A DNA stretch of 64,000 nt from Gemmata massiliana (GTDB taxonomy: Bacteria; Planctomycetota; Planctomycetia; Gemmatales; Gemmataceae), in contig NZ_LR593886.1 in NCBI RefSeq assembly GCF_901538265.1, positions 5,663,738 to 5,727,737 of the forward strand, in the 5' to 3' direction. Positions 45,266 through 55,213 of the stretch are shown one piece after another. The position numbers were made by a program, and so were the translations under genes. The notes beneath the pieces are model-generated. The model saw only the letters and a program-made list of their open reading frames with translations. It ran no database searches and was not told where the DNA came from. Every line of letters begins with the position of its first letter. Within the stretch, counting starts at the first letter, position 1.

Positions 45266-47038
45266 TCAGTTCAGTTTTTCACTCCCGTTCCGATCGGCGA
45301 TTACGTCGGTTCCGGTTCCGAAGAACCAGTCGAGCCCCTGGTCGCCGAAGATAACGTTGCGGCCGTTGTCCGCCATCACAATCGTGGCGTCGAGCTTCGG
45401 TACACCGGTGCCGGCCCGGATGGTCGCGACACGGTCGTTGTAAGACGCATTCGAATTCCACACGGTCAGGATCTGCGTGAGCGCGGTCGGGTTCGCGTCG
45501 TATACGGTCGGGCCACCGATCACGATGTCGTCGTTCCCAAAGCCGAAGAGGAAATCGTTACCCGCGCCACCGATCAGGATGTCTCGGGCCGCGCCACCGA
45601 CCAGGACGTCGTTACCGGTGTTCCCGATGAGGATGTTGCTCCCGTTCCCGCCGACGAGGACGTCGTTGCCCGCCCCACCGTCCGCGATTACTGTCGCGGT
45701 GATGCGGGGATCAACCACGAACACGTCGTTGCCCGCGAACCCGTTGAAGCGAATCGTGCCGACCGCGGCGACGTCGAACTGACCGATCTTCTGCCCCCCG
45801 GCTTCGACAACGAGTTGTTGCCCGCCGTTTTTCAGCTTCAGTTCAACGCGGTCGTCGTTCCGGCTCCCCGTAATGGTGAGATCGCCGCCATTGAGTGCCA
45901 CCGAAACCGGGTTCGTACCGGCAGCGTTCGCGGTAATCTTCCCGAACAGCCCGTGCGTTTCGTGATCCGGTCCGGCCGAGTAGTACAGCGCGTTCGCGTC
46001 CCCGGCGGTCGAGCCGTTCCCGAACGCCAGCCCCCACAGCCCGTTGATTTTCACCGGCGTACCGGGCGATTGCATCAGCGTGCCCAGTTCGCGCCCGGTG
46101 TTCGGGTCGAAGGCGTGAATCATACCGTCGCCGAAATTGCCGACGAGCAAGGCGTTGCTAAAGTCCCCGAAGTTGGCCGGCGCCTGCGCCATGCCCCACG
46201 GCGAGTTCAGGTCGCCGCGCGACGCGAGCCGGTGCAGGAAGTTACCGTTGAGGTCGAACACGTTAACGAACCCGTTCCCGCGCCCGGCCACATCGTCTTC
46301 CGCGTCCGCGTCCTGCTTCGCGTAGCTCACGTACAATTTGCCGCCGATCGCCGCGACGTTGAACGGGGCGAACCCACGCGGCAGGTTCGGATCGGTGAAC
46401 GAGCCGGCGAGGTGCGTGAGCTGGAACTGGCTGTTCAGTACGTCGATCTTGCCGTTGTGGAAGTCGGCCAAGTACAGGAAGTTGCCGGCCCCATTGTTGG
46501 CCAGGGCCATGCCCTTGTAGATCGCGCCGTCGGCGGCGCTGTACCCGACGATGGCGTTCGTGGAGACGCCTGGTGCGGCCGGTTTGGTGGGGAATGTGCC
46601 GGGGTTCCACCCCGCAACAATCCCGTTCTCGGTTGCGAAGATGAACGTGCTCGCGGCCGAAACTGCCGCACCGCTCGCGTTCACCCCGTTAAGCAGGAAG
46701 TTCCCAGCGAGCCCAGCGAACACCTGCCCCGTTGGAGAACCGCCCGGGATCGCGACCTTGAACGGCTGCGTAATTGCGCTCCCGTTGACGTTCCCGCCGT
46801 AGACCTCGCTCAGTCCGCCCGCATTAGACGACACCCAGAACGCACCGCCGGTGGGGGAAAGGGAGATACCCCACGCATTCCGCAGCGTCGGATCGGTGAT
46901 CGGGGCGACCCCGGCTTGGTCCGAAATCAGGTCTGTCGCCAGGTACGCGGTGCTCGGGTTACTGCGCTCTTCGAGCACTTCGACTCGCAGTTGTGTAGCG
47001 ATCCGACCGTTCGGGAGAGTCTGTCGGCGCGTGCGCAT
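45266..47038 (-). CDS. TIGR03118-type secreted protein with RTX-like calcium repeats
   Basis: A 590-residue protein. Residues 17-29 (LRVEVLEERSNPS) are the planctomycete N-terminal motif seen on many exported proteins. Residues about 30-390 match the TIGR03118 family, probably a beta propeller: DPTLRNAWGISLSPTGGAFW, FATENGIVAGWNP, FNVAAIGGKLYVSYAKQD. Residues about 430-530 carry RTX-like GGxGxD repeats, for example IADGGAGNDVLVGGNGSN and GNTGNDVLVGG, which bind calcium after export. The function is unknown. It starts 75 bases after the stop of an ECF sigma factor gene on the same strand, so the two may be co-transcribed. Confidence 0.9.
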   Translation of the reverse strand: MRTRRQTLPNGRIATQLRVEVLEERSNPSTAYLATDLISDQAGVAPITDPTLRNAWGISLSPTGGAFWVSSNAGGLSEVYGGNVNGSAITQPFKVAIPGGSPTGQVFAGLAGNFLLNGVNASGAAVSAASTFIFATENGIVAGWNPGTFPTKPAAPGVSTNAIVGYSAADGAIYKGMALANNGAGNFLYLADFHNGKIDVLNSQFQLTHLAGSFTDPNLPRGFAPFNVAAIGGKLYVSYAKQDADAEDDVAGRGNGFVNVFDLNGNFLHRLASRGDLNSPWGMAQAPANFGDFSNALLVGNFGDGMIHAFDPNTGRELGTLMQSPGTPVKINGLWGLAFGNGSTAGDANALYYSAGPDHETHGLFGKITANAAGTNPVSVALNGGDLTITGSRNDDRVELKLKNGGQQLVVEAGGQKIGQFDVAAVGTIRFNGFAGNDVFVVDPRITATVIADGGAGNDVLVGGNGSNILIGNTGNDVLVGGAARDILIGGAGNDFLFGFGNDDIVIGGPTVYDANPTALTQILTVWNSNASYNDRVATIRAGTGVPKLDATIVMADNGRNVIFGDQGLDWFFGTGTDVIADRNGSEKLN

Positions 47039-47113
47039 ACTCGATCCTCAATGGGATAGAAAAGAATCTGGGCGAAACTCGCCCGGCCGGTGGAATAAAG
47101 GAACCGAACGGGT

Positions 47114-48007
47114 TTATGACGTGGGTGCGTGGCACCCGCCCGGGGCGGTCAGGGCCGGAGCCGCCCCTTCGGGTGCCGATTGTCGGGCGCTGGCGTGCCC
47201 CGCGCGCCAGCCGAGGGCCGCGAGGAGCGCGCCAGCCAGTAACAAGAGAGCGAACAATCCGAAGCGCCGGCGGACGGCCCCGAGCTGGACCGCCCGCGCG
47301 AGGACTACAGGGGGCGCGGCGATGTTCTCACCGGTCGCCGTGGCAACGGTCGCCGAAACGAGTGGGTCTGGGGGCGCGGACGACTCCGGAATCGGTAACA
47401 ACCCGGACAAGAAAAGCGGAAGCCCGACGCCGCGCCGGGAGAGCCGGTGGCGAAGCTGCTCGCGACCGCGGGACAAGCGCCCCGCGACCGTTCCCTTCGG
47501 CCACCCTAGCATTTGCGCCGCTTCGTCCAGCGTATGACCTTCCAACTCGCACAACACAATGGGGAGCCGGTACTTTTCCGGGAGCCGGTCCAGCTCCTCG
47601 TCGAGCGTCCGACGCAGGTCCGAAACGTCGGCGCCGGATTCGGGCGGGATGGGGTCCGGGATGTCCACAAGTGCGGCCTCGCGCTCGTGCCGGCGGGGCC
47701 GGGCCGCTCGGGCCTTGCGCGCCACGCGCAGCGCGACCGCGGGCAGCCACCCCGCCACCTGCGCCGGGCGCTCCCGCGCACCGGCCCTTTGAACAAATAT
47801 CAGGAACGTGGCCTGGAATGCGTCTTCGGCATCAGGCGCGTTCCCCAGAACGCGCCGACACACACCGAGCACCATCCCCCCGTGTCGGCGGACGAGTGCG
47901 TCCAGGGCGCTGGTGTCCTTTTCGGCACACCACCAGGCCAGCAGGTCCGCGTCGGCCGGGAACTCGTTTCCGGTTCGTGGCGGAGTGCGGGCTTCCAGGT
48001 TCGTCAT
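47114..48007 (-). CDS. ECF sigma factor with C-terminal membrane segment
   Basis: A 297-residue protein. Region 2 is HGGMVLGVCRRVLGNAPDAE followed by DAFQATFLIFVQRA. Region 4 is LDRLPEKYRLPIVLCELEGH and EAAQMLGWPKGTVAGRLSRG, a clear HTH. After about residue 190 comes an Ala/Pro-rich linker and one hydrophobic helix (FGLFALLLLAGALLAALGW) near 250-270, ending in a short outside tail. It would direct RNA polymerase to stress- or surface-related promoters; the built-in membrane segment may replace a separate anti-sigma factor, an arrangement common in Gemmata-like bacteria. It precedes the TIGR03118 gene. Confidence 0.93.
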   Translation of the reverse strand: MTNLEARTPPRTGNEFPADADLLAWWCAEKDTSALDALVRRHGGMVLGVCRRVLGNAPDAEDAFQATFLIFVQRAGARERPAQVAGWLPAVALRVARKARAARPRRHEREAALVDIPDPIPPESGADVSDLRRTLDEELDRLPEKYRLPIVLCELEGHTLDEAAQMLGWPKGTVAGRLSRGREQLRHRLSRRGVGLPLFLSGLLPIPESSAPPDPLVSATVATATGENIAAPPVVLARAVQLGAVRRRFGLFALLLLAGALLAALGWRAGHASARQSAPEGAAPALTAPGGCHAPTS

Positions 48008-48341
48008 ACCGGCGGCTCCAATCCATAGGCGACCCGCTTACCTATTACCTGCCGCGATGTGTTCGGGCGCATACAGAAAAATTGTATTTGTTGGGGCCGG
48101 ATGATTTGTCTACCGAATTGGTGAGCGCGGGATGAAACGGCATGACGATTGGAAATTCATCGCATTGATTGTCGAGATAATTACCGTCAACGAAATGACC
48201 GGTGACGATGCGACGCAGATAAGTTCAACTAGCTTGAAGTAGCTACAGAAGTGCAGGGACGAATTGGGGCGCGTGAAAGTGAATATGGGAGCCCCCGGGC
48301 CGTGAGTACCGCCCGGGGCTCGGTCGTATCGGTTCTTGCGC
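48008..48341. other. Intergenic region
   Basis: About 330 bases between two minus-strand genes, rather AT-rich from 48,060 to 48,250. It should hold the ECF sigma promoter. No gene, repeat or RNA was recognised. Confidence 0.5.
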
Positions 48342-48659
48342 TTAGCGGCCGCGCCCGTTGCGTGTCGGTGCGGGTTGGGCCGCTTCCGGTTCGGGGCGCT
48401 TGAGGTCGAATTCGTACTCGCCGTACTCGGCGGCGAACTTGCCCTTTTCGGTCAGCGTGTAGGTCGCCTCGAACGGATCGGCATCGGTACCGCTCACGCG
48501 CTCGAGGAGCCCGTCGGTGACCAGGGCCGTCAGGAACGAGCCGTCCTTGGTGTTGCGCGTGGGGACCAGGCGCAGGGCGCGGCCGTTGAGAGCCTTCTTA
48601 CTGCGCTTCGCGGTACGGAGCACTTGCCAGGTGAAGTGAGACGTGGGACGTACGGGCAC
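48342..48659 (-). CDS. Small winged-helix-like hypothetical protein
   Basis: A 105-residue protein from a GTG at 48,659 with GGAG about 7 bases upstream. The middle part, DGSFLTALVTDGLLERVSGT then FEATYTLTEKGKFAAEYGEY, has the helix-helix-hairpin pattern of a winged-helix DNA-binding protein with a TLTEKG wing. The tail is Pro/Arg-rich. I know similar uncharacterised proteins in Gemmata-like genomes but no function. It is flanked by intergenic spaces on both sides and is probably a single-gene unit. Confidence 0.7.
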   Translation of the reverse strand: MPVRPTSHFTWQVLRTAKRSKKALNGRALRLVPTRNTKDGSFLTALVTDGLLERVSGTDADPFEATYTLTEKGKFAAEYGEYEFDLKRPEPEAAQPAPTRNGRGR

Positions 48660-48882
48660 GGGACATCTCCATGAGATGAAATGGGAAGAAGAAGGTTTGC
48701 GTGAACGCGAGTTCGACGTTGGGCGAATTTTGCGAGTTGAGTTGAAATTTACCCTCGCGCACCGAGGAGAGCAAGAGGGGACTTACTCACGAATAGCAAT
48801 TCTTTTCTCATAATGGCCATTTAATGCGTGCAGCGAATCGCGCTCGGGATCGCAGGCGACGGATTTTATCTGGGAGGTGTGT

Positions 48883-48929
48883 ACCGTGTTCTATTGAGCG
48901 ACAGCCGGGATCACTCAACAGAACACGGT
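48883..48929. terminator. Hairpin after the CotH/heme gene
   Basis: accgtgttctattgag at 48,883-48,898 and ctcaacagaacacggt at 48,914-48,929 pair with one mismatch around a 15-base loop. It starts 17 bases past the stop of the minus-strand gene. No U run follows, so factor-independent termination is unproven. Confidence 0.6.
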
Positions 48930-48945
48930 GCGAACGAGCGCGGAA

Positions 48946-51900
48946 TCACTTCAACGATTGCAAGTAAGCAATGAGGTCCGCGAGTTCTGGGGGCGTCAGG
49001 TTTGCAGCAAGGCCCTCGGGCATGGCCGACTGTTTCTGCTGCTGGCGCGAGGCGATTTCGCTGCGTTTGAGTTCGCGCTGCACCCCGGTCGATTCGCGGA
49101 TGATCGTGGCGTCGGCCCGCTCGCCGACCACGAACCCCTGGAACACGCGGTCGTCGGTGGTGACGAACCGGTACGTCTCGTACCCCTGGGCGAGCTTCGC
49201 GCTCGGCTTCAGAATCGATTCCACCAGTTCGTCCGGCTTGTACCGCTTGCCGATGTCCACGAGGTGCGGTCCCTTCGGGGTTTGGCCGTCGGCAGTGGTA
49301 TGGCACGCAACACACGACTGCGACTTGAACAGCACCTCACCCTTCTTGGCATCCCCCTTCGCGGTCAGAACGAGCTTCGCGGCGTTCTCGTAGGTGGTGT
49401 TACCGATCTGGTTCGGGTTCTTCGGATCGGCCTTCGGCAGCACGATCGGGTTCTCCTTCTCGCCCTTCGCGATCTCGGTTCCGCCCGGGATGCCCGCGAG
49501 CGCGACCTTGTGCCGCGCGAGTTCGCTCTTGAGGAACGCGACCGTCTCCTTGTCGCCGTCGAGGGCCGCAGCCGTAATGACGCCACCGATTCGTTTACTC
49601 ATGTCCCATTCGACGCGGTCGTAGTACGGCCCGGTATTATCCGGGCGGATGCCCCACCAGCTCCCCTTGTAATCGGCTTCGCGGTGATAGAGGCGGATCA
49701 GCGTGACCAGAATCCCGCGGCGCAGTTCGGGCGTGCGGACCGAACCGAGTTTCTTGATAAGCCCCTCGACAGACTTGGGATCGTGTGCGTACCGCAGCGC
49801 CCATAGTGCCCCCTCCCAGTGCGGGCCGTCGAGAGCTTCGAGACACGCATCAGTCGCATTGAGCGCAACCAGCGCACGGACCGCCAGGTGCGGAACGACG
49901 CGGTCCGGGTCGGGTTGGTTCTGGAGCGGCTTCGTGGTCGGCATCGCCGATCCCTTCGGGCGCGCCGTGAGCGGAATGATGCTCTTAACCGCAGTCGGGT
50001 CGTTCAGTCGGCCGAGGCTGATAAGTGCCTGCGCCCGCACGCGGGGCGATTCATCGGAAAGAGCGGCGACGAACACCTTTGCCTCAAGCCCCGTACACTC
50101 GCCCTTCCGGTCCGTGAGCGCACGCAGAGCCGATTCGCGGACCACCGCGTCTTCCGCGAGTTTCAGCAGCGCCGCGTGCGAATCCTTGCCGTCGAGCTGT
50201 TTCAGCGTGTAAATCGCGGCAACGCGACCTTCGGGTGCGGCGGTCGCGTCCGCGGCCAGTGCGACGAGCGCCTTGGTAGTGTCCGCGTGCTTCCCCCGGT
50301 GCAGGATTTCGCCCTGAGCGTGCAGTCGAGTCACTGCGTTGGGCGCAGTCAGCAACTTGACGATTTGCGCGGGGCCGGCGCTCTTCAGATCCGGGAACGG
50401 TTCCGCTTTGAATCCCTTGGGCGTGACGCGAGCGACGAACCCGATATTCGGCCCCTCGAACCCCACCGCCGATCCGTTCCGCCAACTCGCCACGAACAAC
50501 CGGCCGCTGCCATCAACGTCCATGCCGGTGGCACGCGGCATCTTCATGAACAGCTCTTGCTTCAGATCGAACGTCGGACCGTTCGCTTTTAGATCGTGGA
50601 AGTAGACCTCGCTGCGACCCCAATCCCCGGTAAACAGCGCGTTGCGATACTGGGCCGGCCACCGCGAGTCCTGCACGAACACGCCCCCGGTTCCGCCGCC
50701 GCCGCCGAAGGTGCCGAGCGTCGGCATGATTTCGTCGGTGAAGTTGGCGAACAGTTGCGTGTAGCCATAGAGCGCGGATTGCCGCAGCAGGCTCACGCGG
50801 GTGTCCCACCCGGCGCCGTCGTTCGTGTTGTCGCGCGTGAACAGGTTCATGAACGGGTCGATTGCGAGATCGAACGGGTTCCGCAAACCGGTGCAGTAAA
50901 CCTCCAGATCCGTGCCGTCGAGCCGCACGCGGACGATCCCCCCGCCGCGCTGCACTATCGTTTTGCCGTCCTTCCCCTTCGCCTCCTTGATGCCGTAGTC
51001 GCCGACGCCGATGTAGAGCCAGCCATCAATCCCCATGCGAACACAGTTGGTCGTGTGGTCGCCGCCGCGAGTCGTCACCTGCTCGGTCGTCAGCCCGGTG
51101 ACGAGCACCTCCTGCCGGTCGGACACGCCGTCGCCGTTGTCGTCGTGGAAGACCGAGAGCGTCGGCGGGTGCATCACCCAGACCGAGCCATTGCGGTAGC
51201 ACACTCCGCGCGGGTGCTCGACCTTCGCGAACACGGTCACGTCGTCCACCTTGCCGTCGCCGTCCTTATCAACGCAGCGCAGGATCTTCCCGCCCCCGGG
51301 AGTACGGCCCAGCGAACCTTGTTCGTCCACCGCGACGTAGATCGCGCCCGTCGGCTCGGCCGCGATCGCGACCGGGTAGTTCACCTTCGGCGGAATCGCG
51401 AATAGCGTCGCCTCGAACTCGGGCGGGACTTGCACGGTTTCGCGGAACGATTTCTCGCCGATCGGTTGACTGTTCCCGCCTCCAAACCCACCTCCACCGG
51501 CGGGCGGCCCGAAGTTGAATTGCGGGACGAAGCCTTTGCTCTTCCCCGCCACTTGCGCAGTGACGGACGCGGTGCGCTTCTCGGCGAACGTTTTCATGTC
51601 CGGTGCTTGCGGCCCCATCGCTCCGGGCGGTCCAAAACCGGGAGCCGGCTCTTTGCGGGCTGCAACCGCCTTCGTTTCCTTTTCGCGCGCGGTTTTTGTC
51701 GCTTTGTCGATCGCGTCCGCGTCCTTCAGCAGTTGGTCCTTCGTGAAGGCCGTCGCGGAAAGTTCTTTGAGCAACTTCTGATACTTCTCGTTGATCTCCT
51801 TGATCGCGAGTAACCGGTCGGGCAGCTTGTTTTCTCCCGGGTACGGCTTCGTGACGCTCAGGTCCATGAGTTGATCGGGCGTTCCCAGAAACGAGGGGCT

Positions 51901-52929
51901 TGCGAAGGTGCCCTCCAGGTCGCCGGGGATGAACGCGAACTTGTTGGTCTTCGGGTCGAGGTAGAGCGTGTAGTTCCACCCCACGGCAAAGAAGCTGTCC
52001 ATGTTCGAGACGAACGCATTCGCAGCCTGGAAGCGCAGGAACGCATCCACATCGAGGTACGAGCCGATTTGCTTTTTGAACTCGTCGTCCGTGGACTGGT
52101 TGACGAGTTTGGCGAAGTCGATGACGCGCTGCGCTTCGGCCTTCGTCGCGTCGCGGTGCGGTTGGTACTGGCCCTTGTAGCGCTCCCAGTCGTCACCGAG
52201 GGCGTCGATTCCGCGCACGCGGAACGGCTTCATCAACAAGCCCTTATCACTTCCGAAGTGCGCAGCGAGGAATTGTGCGTCCACATTCTCAACCACCGTG
52301 TACAGTCCGACGAACTCCTTGTCGTACTTGCCCGGTACCGTGAGTGTGACTTCCGCGAACGCGGTTTGTGGAGCCGGTACGCCCACCGCGCGGAAGACCG
52401 AGTACGCGAGCGCCGCCCGTGCTTTCGTAGGGTCAAGCGGCATCGCATTCAATTGAACTGCGGAACGCCCGTCGAGTTGCTGGGTGCTGAACTTGTCGAA
52501 CGCGATCTTGAGGGGCCGCTTCAGCCCGCGCGCGGAGACGAAGTAGCTCATGTCGCCGGAGTAACGCACCCCGACCTTTTTCAGCGACTTGCTCCCAACC
52601 ACGACGTCCCCCTCGGCCCACGGGAAGTCGGTCCCGAACAGGTTCTTCTCGGTGTCGCGCTTCTTGTCGTCTTTCTTCTCTTCCTTCTTCGGGGGCGGTC
52701 CGCCGGGGAAGCCGAACCCGCCGAGCGCGGGCTGCAGCGCATCAAATTCCTTCGCGGAGATGTCGAGGCGAACGGCCCACACTTTCGTGAGCCCGAAGGT
52801 GTTTTCCGCTTGGGGCTTCGGGTCTTCAGCCGCCGCGTGCCGGAGCGGGTGCGCGCCGCTAAGCAGTGCAGCAAGCAGGAGCAGCCCGCAACATAGTGCA
52901 GCGGCTCGCGTCAGGAGTCGTCTAAACAT
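48946..52929 (-). CDS. CotH-like domain fused to PVC-type heme/dehydrogenase protein
   Basis: A 1,327-residue exported protein. A signal peptide (LLTRAAALCCGLLLLAALLS) is followed at about 45-400 by a CotH-like domain: GVRYSGDMSYFVSARGLKRP, VGLYTVVENVDAQFL, FIPGDLEGTF. Residues about 505-880 match the PVC membrane-bound dehydrogenase/sorbosone-dehydrogenase propeller (PPEFEATLFAIPPKVNYPVA, TGLRNPFDLAIDP, PRATGMDVDGSGRLFVASWR). HEAT-like repeats follow, then a c-type heme site, CVACH, near 1,205. CotH proteins are atypical kinases of secreted proteins; the rest suggests an electron-transfer role in the periplasm. ATG 52,929 has GGAGGAA in front. Its start lies 50 bases after the stop of the kinase gene. 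Confidence 0.9.
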   Translation of the reverse strand: MFRRLLTRAAALCCGLLLLAALLSGAHPLRHAAAEDPKPQAENTFGLTKVWAVRLDISAKEFDALQPALGGFGFPGGPPPKKEEKKDDKKRDTEKNLFGTDFPWAEGDVVVGSKSLKKVGVRYSGDMSYFVSARGLKRPLKIAFDKFSTQQLDGRSAVQLNAMPLDPTKARAALAYSVFRAVGVPAPQTAFAEVTLTVPGKYDKEFVGLYTVVENVDAQFLAAHFGSDKGLLMKPFRVRGIDALGDDWERYKGQYQPHRDATKAEAQRVIDFAKLVNQSTDDEFKKQIGSYLDVDAFLRFQAANAFVSNMDSFFAVGWNYTLYLDPKTNKFAFIPGDLEGTFASPSFLGTPDQLMDLSVTKPYPGENKLPDRLLAIKEINEKYQKLLKELSATAFTKDQLLKDADAIDKATKTAREKETKAVAARKEPAPGFGPPGAMGPQAPDMKTFAEKRTASVTAQVAGKSKGFVPQFNFGPPAGGGGFGGGNSQPIGEKSFRETVQVPPEFEATLFAIPPKVNYPVAIAAEPTGAIYVAVDEQGSLGRTPGGGKILRCVDKDGDGKVDDVTVFAKVEHPRGVCYRNGSVWVMHPPTLSVFHDDNGDGVSDRQEVLVTGLTTEQVTTRGGDHTTNCVRMGIDGWLYIGVGDYGIKEAKGKDGKTIVQRGGGIVRVRLDGTDLEVYCTGLRNPFDLAIDPFMNLFTRDNTNDGAGWDTRVSLLRQSALYGYTQLFANFTDEIMPTLGTFGGGGGTGGVFVQDSRWPAQYRNALFTGDWGRSEVYFHDLKANGPTFDLKQELFMKMPRATGMDVDGSGRLFVASWRNGSAVGFEGPNIGFVARVTPKGFKAEPFPDLKSAGPAQIVKLLTAPNAVTRLHAQGEILHRGKHADTTKALVALAADATAAPEGRVAAIYTLKQLDGKDSHAALLKLAEDAVVRESALRALTDRKGECTGLEAKVFVAALSDESPRVRAQALISLGRLNDPTAVKSIIPLTARPKGSAMPTTKPLQNQPDPDRVVPHLAVRALVALNATDACLEALDGPHWEGALWALRYAHDPKSVEGLIKKLGSVRTPELRRGILVTLIRLYHREADYKGSWWGIRPDNTGPYYDRVEWDMSKRIGGVITAAALDGDKETVAFLKSELARHKVALAGIPGGTEIAKGEKENPIVLPKADPKNPNQIGNTTYENAAKLVLTAKGDAKKGEVLFKSQSCVACHTTADGQTPKGPHLVDIGKRYKPDELVESILKPSAKLAQGYETYRFVTTDDRVFQGFVVGERADATIIRESTGVQRELKRSEIASRQQQKQSAMPEGLAANLTPPELADLIAYLQSLK

Positions 52930-52978
52930 TAATATTCCTCCCGGAGCGTGTCCGCGCGCGGTCGCGTCGGGCACGGAA

Positions 52979-55213
52979 TTACGGTGCGGGTTTCGCGTTC
53001 GACTTGGGGGACTTTTTCGGAGGTGCGTGCCCGCTCGCACCGAACGGCGCGAGCGGGCCTTTGATCGGCTCGCCGGTCATTTCACGCCACTTCTGGGCCT
53101 GTGTGCCGGTGAGTACCGCGAGGATGCGTTCGTTGGTGGACTGCTCTTTAGTTTCGTCGGAGCACTCGAACTTGCGTTGAGACGCGCCGCGCATCCAACC
53201 GTACATCGTGTCGTCTTCGATCACCCGAATGCGCCCACGCTGGTCGGGCGACAGCCCGAGCGCGGACGCCACTTCGAGGTCGCGGAACGCGCTCGGCCCT
53301 TCAGACTGCAACCCGATCTGGCGCAGGCGCCCCTGCTGGCTCGAAGTCAGGATGGAGTTGAGGTCGGTTTCGTTGGCTCGCGCCTGGGCAACGGCGCGGC
53401 GCCCGCGTTCCGCGGGCGCGATGCGGCCGATGTCGCGCATGCACTCCGCCCACTGCTTCGCCGTGCGCGCGGTAAGGTCTTTCATCCGGGTGCGCTGAGC
53501 CGGATTCAGGTCCAGGTCGTCGAGCACAACCGGCTGGCAGAGCAGATGGAAGTGCGTGGCGGCACGAAGAGCTGCGAGGTCGGCCAGAATCGTTTCCACG
53601 CGCCGGGTCGTATCGAGCAGTTCGGCCTGGGCGCGGGAATTGTCCCGCAACTCGATGAGCAATTCCTGATAGTACGCGAGGGCCGAGCGGAGCAGTCGCT
53701 TGCGCAAGTGGTCCGTACCCGGACGGTCGGCGAGTTCTTCCTCACTCGCCCGAAACAGTTCGTCCACAGCCCGGCGCGCGAGCACGAGTCGTGCTTCAGC
53801 CTCTTCCGCACGCTGGCGCTCGCGCTGGTACAGATCCTCGGCCCGGTGGTGTTCCGCAAGCGTCCGGTCCCGTTCCGCGCTCACGAGCGCCGCGCTCAGT
53901 AGAGAACCTGCGGTCACGAGAATCAGCACTGCGGCGCAGACGAACAGGGTGGACGGGTGGCGTCGGACCCACATGCGGAACCGCTCGGCGAAGCTCGGCG
54001 GTCGCGCCAGGATCGGCCGGCGATCAATGAACCGCTGGAGATCGTCGGCGAATTCCTGAGCGGTCGCGTAGCGGTCGGCGGGTTCTTTCCTCAACGCTTT
54101 GAGGATGATCGTTTCCAGACCGGTCGGAATCGCGGAATTGATCGAACGGAGCGGCTTGGGTTCCTCGTCGGCAATTTGTCGCAGAAGTTCGTGCCGGTCG
54201 CGCCCCTCGAACGGCGGGTGGAGCGTGAGCAGTTCGTAAAGCGTCGCACCGAGCGAATAGACGTCGCTGCGATGGTCAACGACCCCGCGCCGGCCGAGCG
54301 CCTGTTCCGGACTGGCGTAGCGCAGTGTGCCGAGCAACTCACCTGTGGCTGTTAGTCCGCTATCGCCGATGACTTGAGCTAGCCCGAAATCGGCAACCCA
54401 AAGTTGCCCGCGCGGGTCCAAGAGCAAGTTTCCGGGCTTCACGTCGCGGTGAACGATGCCGGTTTGGTGCGCGTATTCGAGCGCGATGGCCGCTTGCCGG
54501 CCGAGTCCCGCTATTCGGTCCCAGTATGCCGGCCCACCGGATTCGCGCTCGGTCGCGAACCGAGCGAGAGCTGCGGTGCTCATACCCGGAATCGCTTCCG
54601 GTGTATCCGTTTTGGGGCGCCGAAGTTCCGCGATCAGCGCCGCGAGGCTCTGCCCCTCGACGAACTGCATCGCGTAATAGTGAACCCCGCGCTCGCATCC
54701 GACCGCGAACACCGGAACGATGTTCTCGTGTCGCAAGTTCGCGGCAGCCGTGGCTTCGTTCTTGAACCGCTGGAGTTGCCGGGGATCGACGGCTGCCGCG
54801 AACGGCAGCACCTTCAGCGCCACGAGGCGGTTCAGGGAAATCTGCTCGGCCTCGTACACCACACCCATGCCCCCGCGCCCCACCTCGCGAATGAGGTGGA
54901 AGTCACCGAGGCAGCCGAGAGCAGAGTTCGGAGCGCGGAATTCGGTACGCGGAGTTGCTCGTGAGGGGCCGGTATTTTCCACGCCGGTTGCCAATTCTGG
55001 CCCCCGCAACCCGCACTCGCGTGCCGGGGCGGTCAGGCGCTCGACTTCGTCGTGGTTGGCGAAAAAGGTTGCGAGGTCGTCCCGGAGATCGGGGTAAGCG
55101 GCCAAGAACGCGGAGCGGTCCGGTTCCGCACCAGTTTGGCGTGCTTCCAGGTACGCGAGCAGAACTTCGTTCAGCCGATCTTCGCGGCTGGTTTCGGCCG
55201 GGTTGCGGGTCAA
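52979..55213 (-). CDS. Membrane Ser/Thr protein kinase with LTxxQ-like sensor tail
   Basis: A 744-residue protein. The kinase domain spans about 105-385: GRGGMGVVYEAE (glycine loop, 112-123), Lys134 in VALKVL, HRDVKPGN (Asp257), DFGLAQ (275-280) and ASPEQALGR. A membrane helix near 420-445 (LFVCAAVLILVTAGSLLSAA) is followed by a coiled-coil stretch and an outside domain with four LTxxQ-like motifs: LNPAQRTRM, LTSSQQGRL, LSPDQRGRI and LTGTQAQKW. Its first four bases overlap the end of the ECF sigma gene, so translation is probably coupled and the two form one signalling unit. The targets are unknown. Confidence 0.95.
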   Translation of the reverse strand: MTRNPAETSREDRLNEVLLAYLEARQTGAEPDRSAFLAAYPDLRDDLATFFANHDEVERLTAPARECGLRGPELATGVENTGPSRATPRTEFRAPNSALGCLGDFHLIREVGRGGMGVVYEAEQISLNRLVALKVLPFAAAVDPRQLQRFKNEATAAANLRHENIVPVFAVGCERGVHYYAMQFVEGQSLAALIAELRRPKTDTPEAIPGMSTAALARFATERESGGPAYWDRIAGLGRQAAIALEYAHQTGIVHRDVKPGNLLLDPRGQLWVADFGLAQVIGDSGLTATGELLGTLRYASPEQALGRRGVVDHRSDVYSLGATLYELLTLHPPFEGRDRHELLRQIADEEPKPLRSINSAIPTGLETIILKALRKEPADRYATAQEFADDLQRFIDRRPILARPPSFAERFRMWVRRHPSTLFVCAAVLILVTAGSLLSAALVSAERDRTLAEHHRAEDLYQRERQRAEEAEARLVLARRAVDELFRASEEELADRPGTDHLRKRLLRSALAYYQELLIELRDNSRAQAELLDTTRRVETILADLAALRAATHFHLLCQPVVLDDLDLNPAQRTRMKDLTARTAKQWAECMRDIGRIAPAERGRRAVAQARANETDLNSILTSSQQGRLRQIGLQSEGPSAFRDLEVASALGLSPDQRGRIRVIEDDTMYGWMRGASQRKFECSDETKEQSTNERILAVLTGTQAQKWREMTGEPIKGPLAPFGASGHAPPKKSPKSNAKPAP

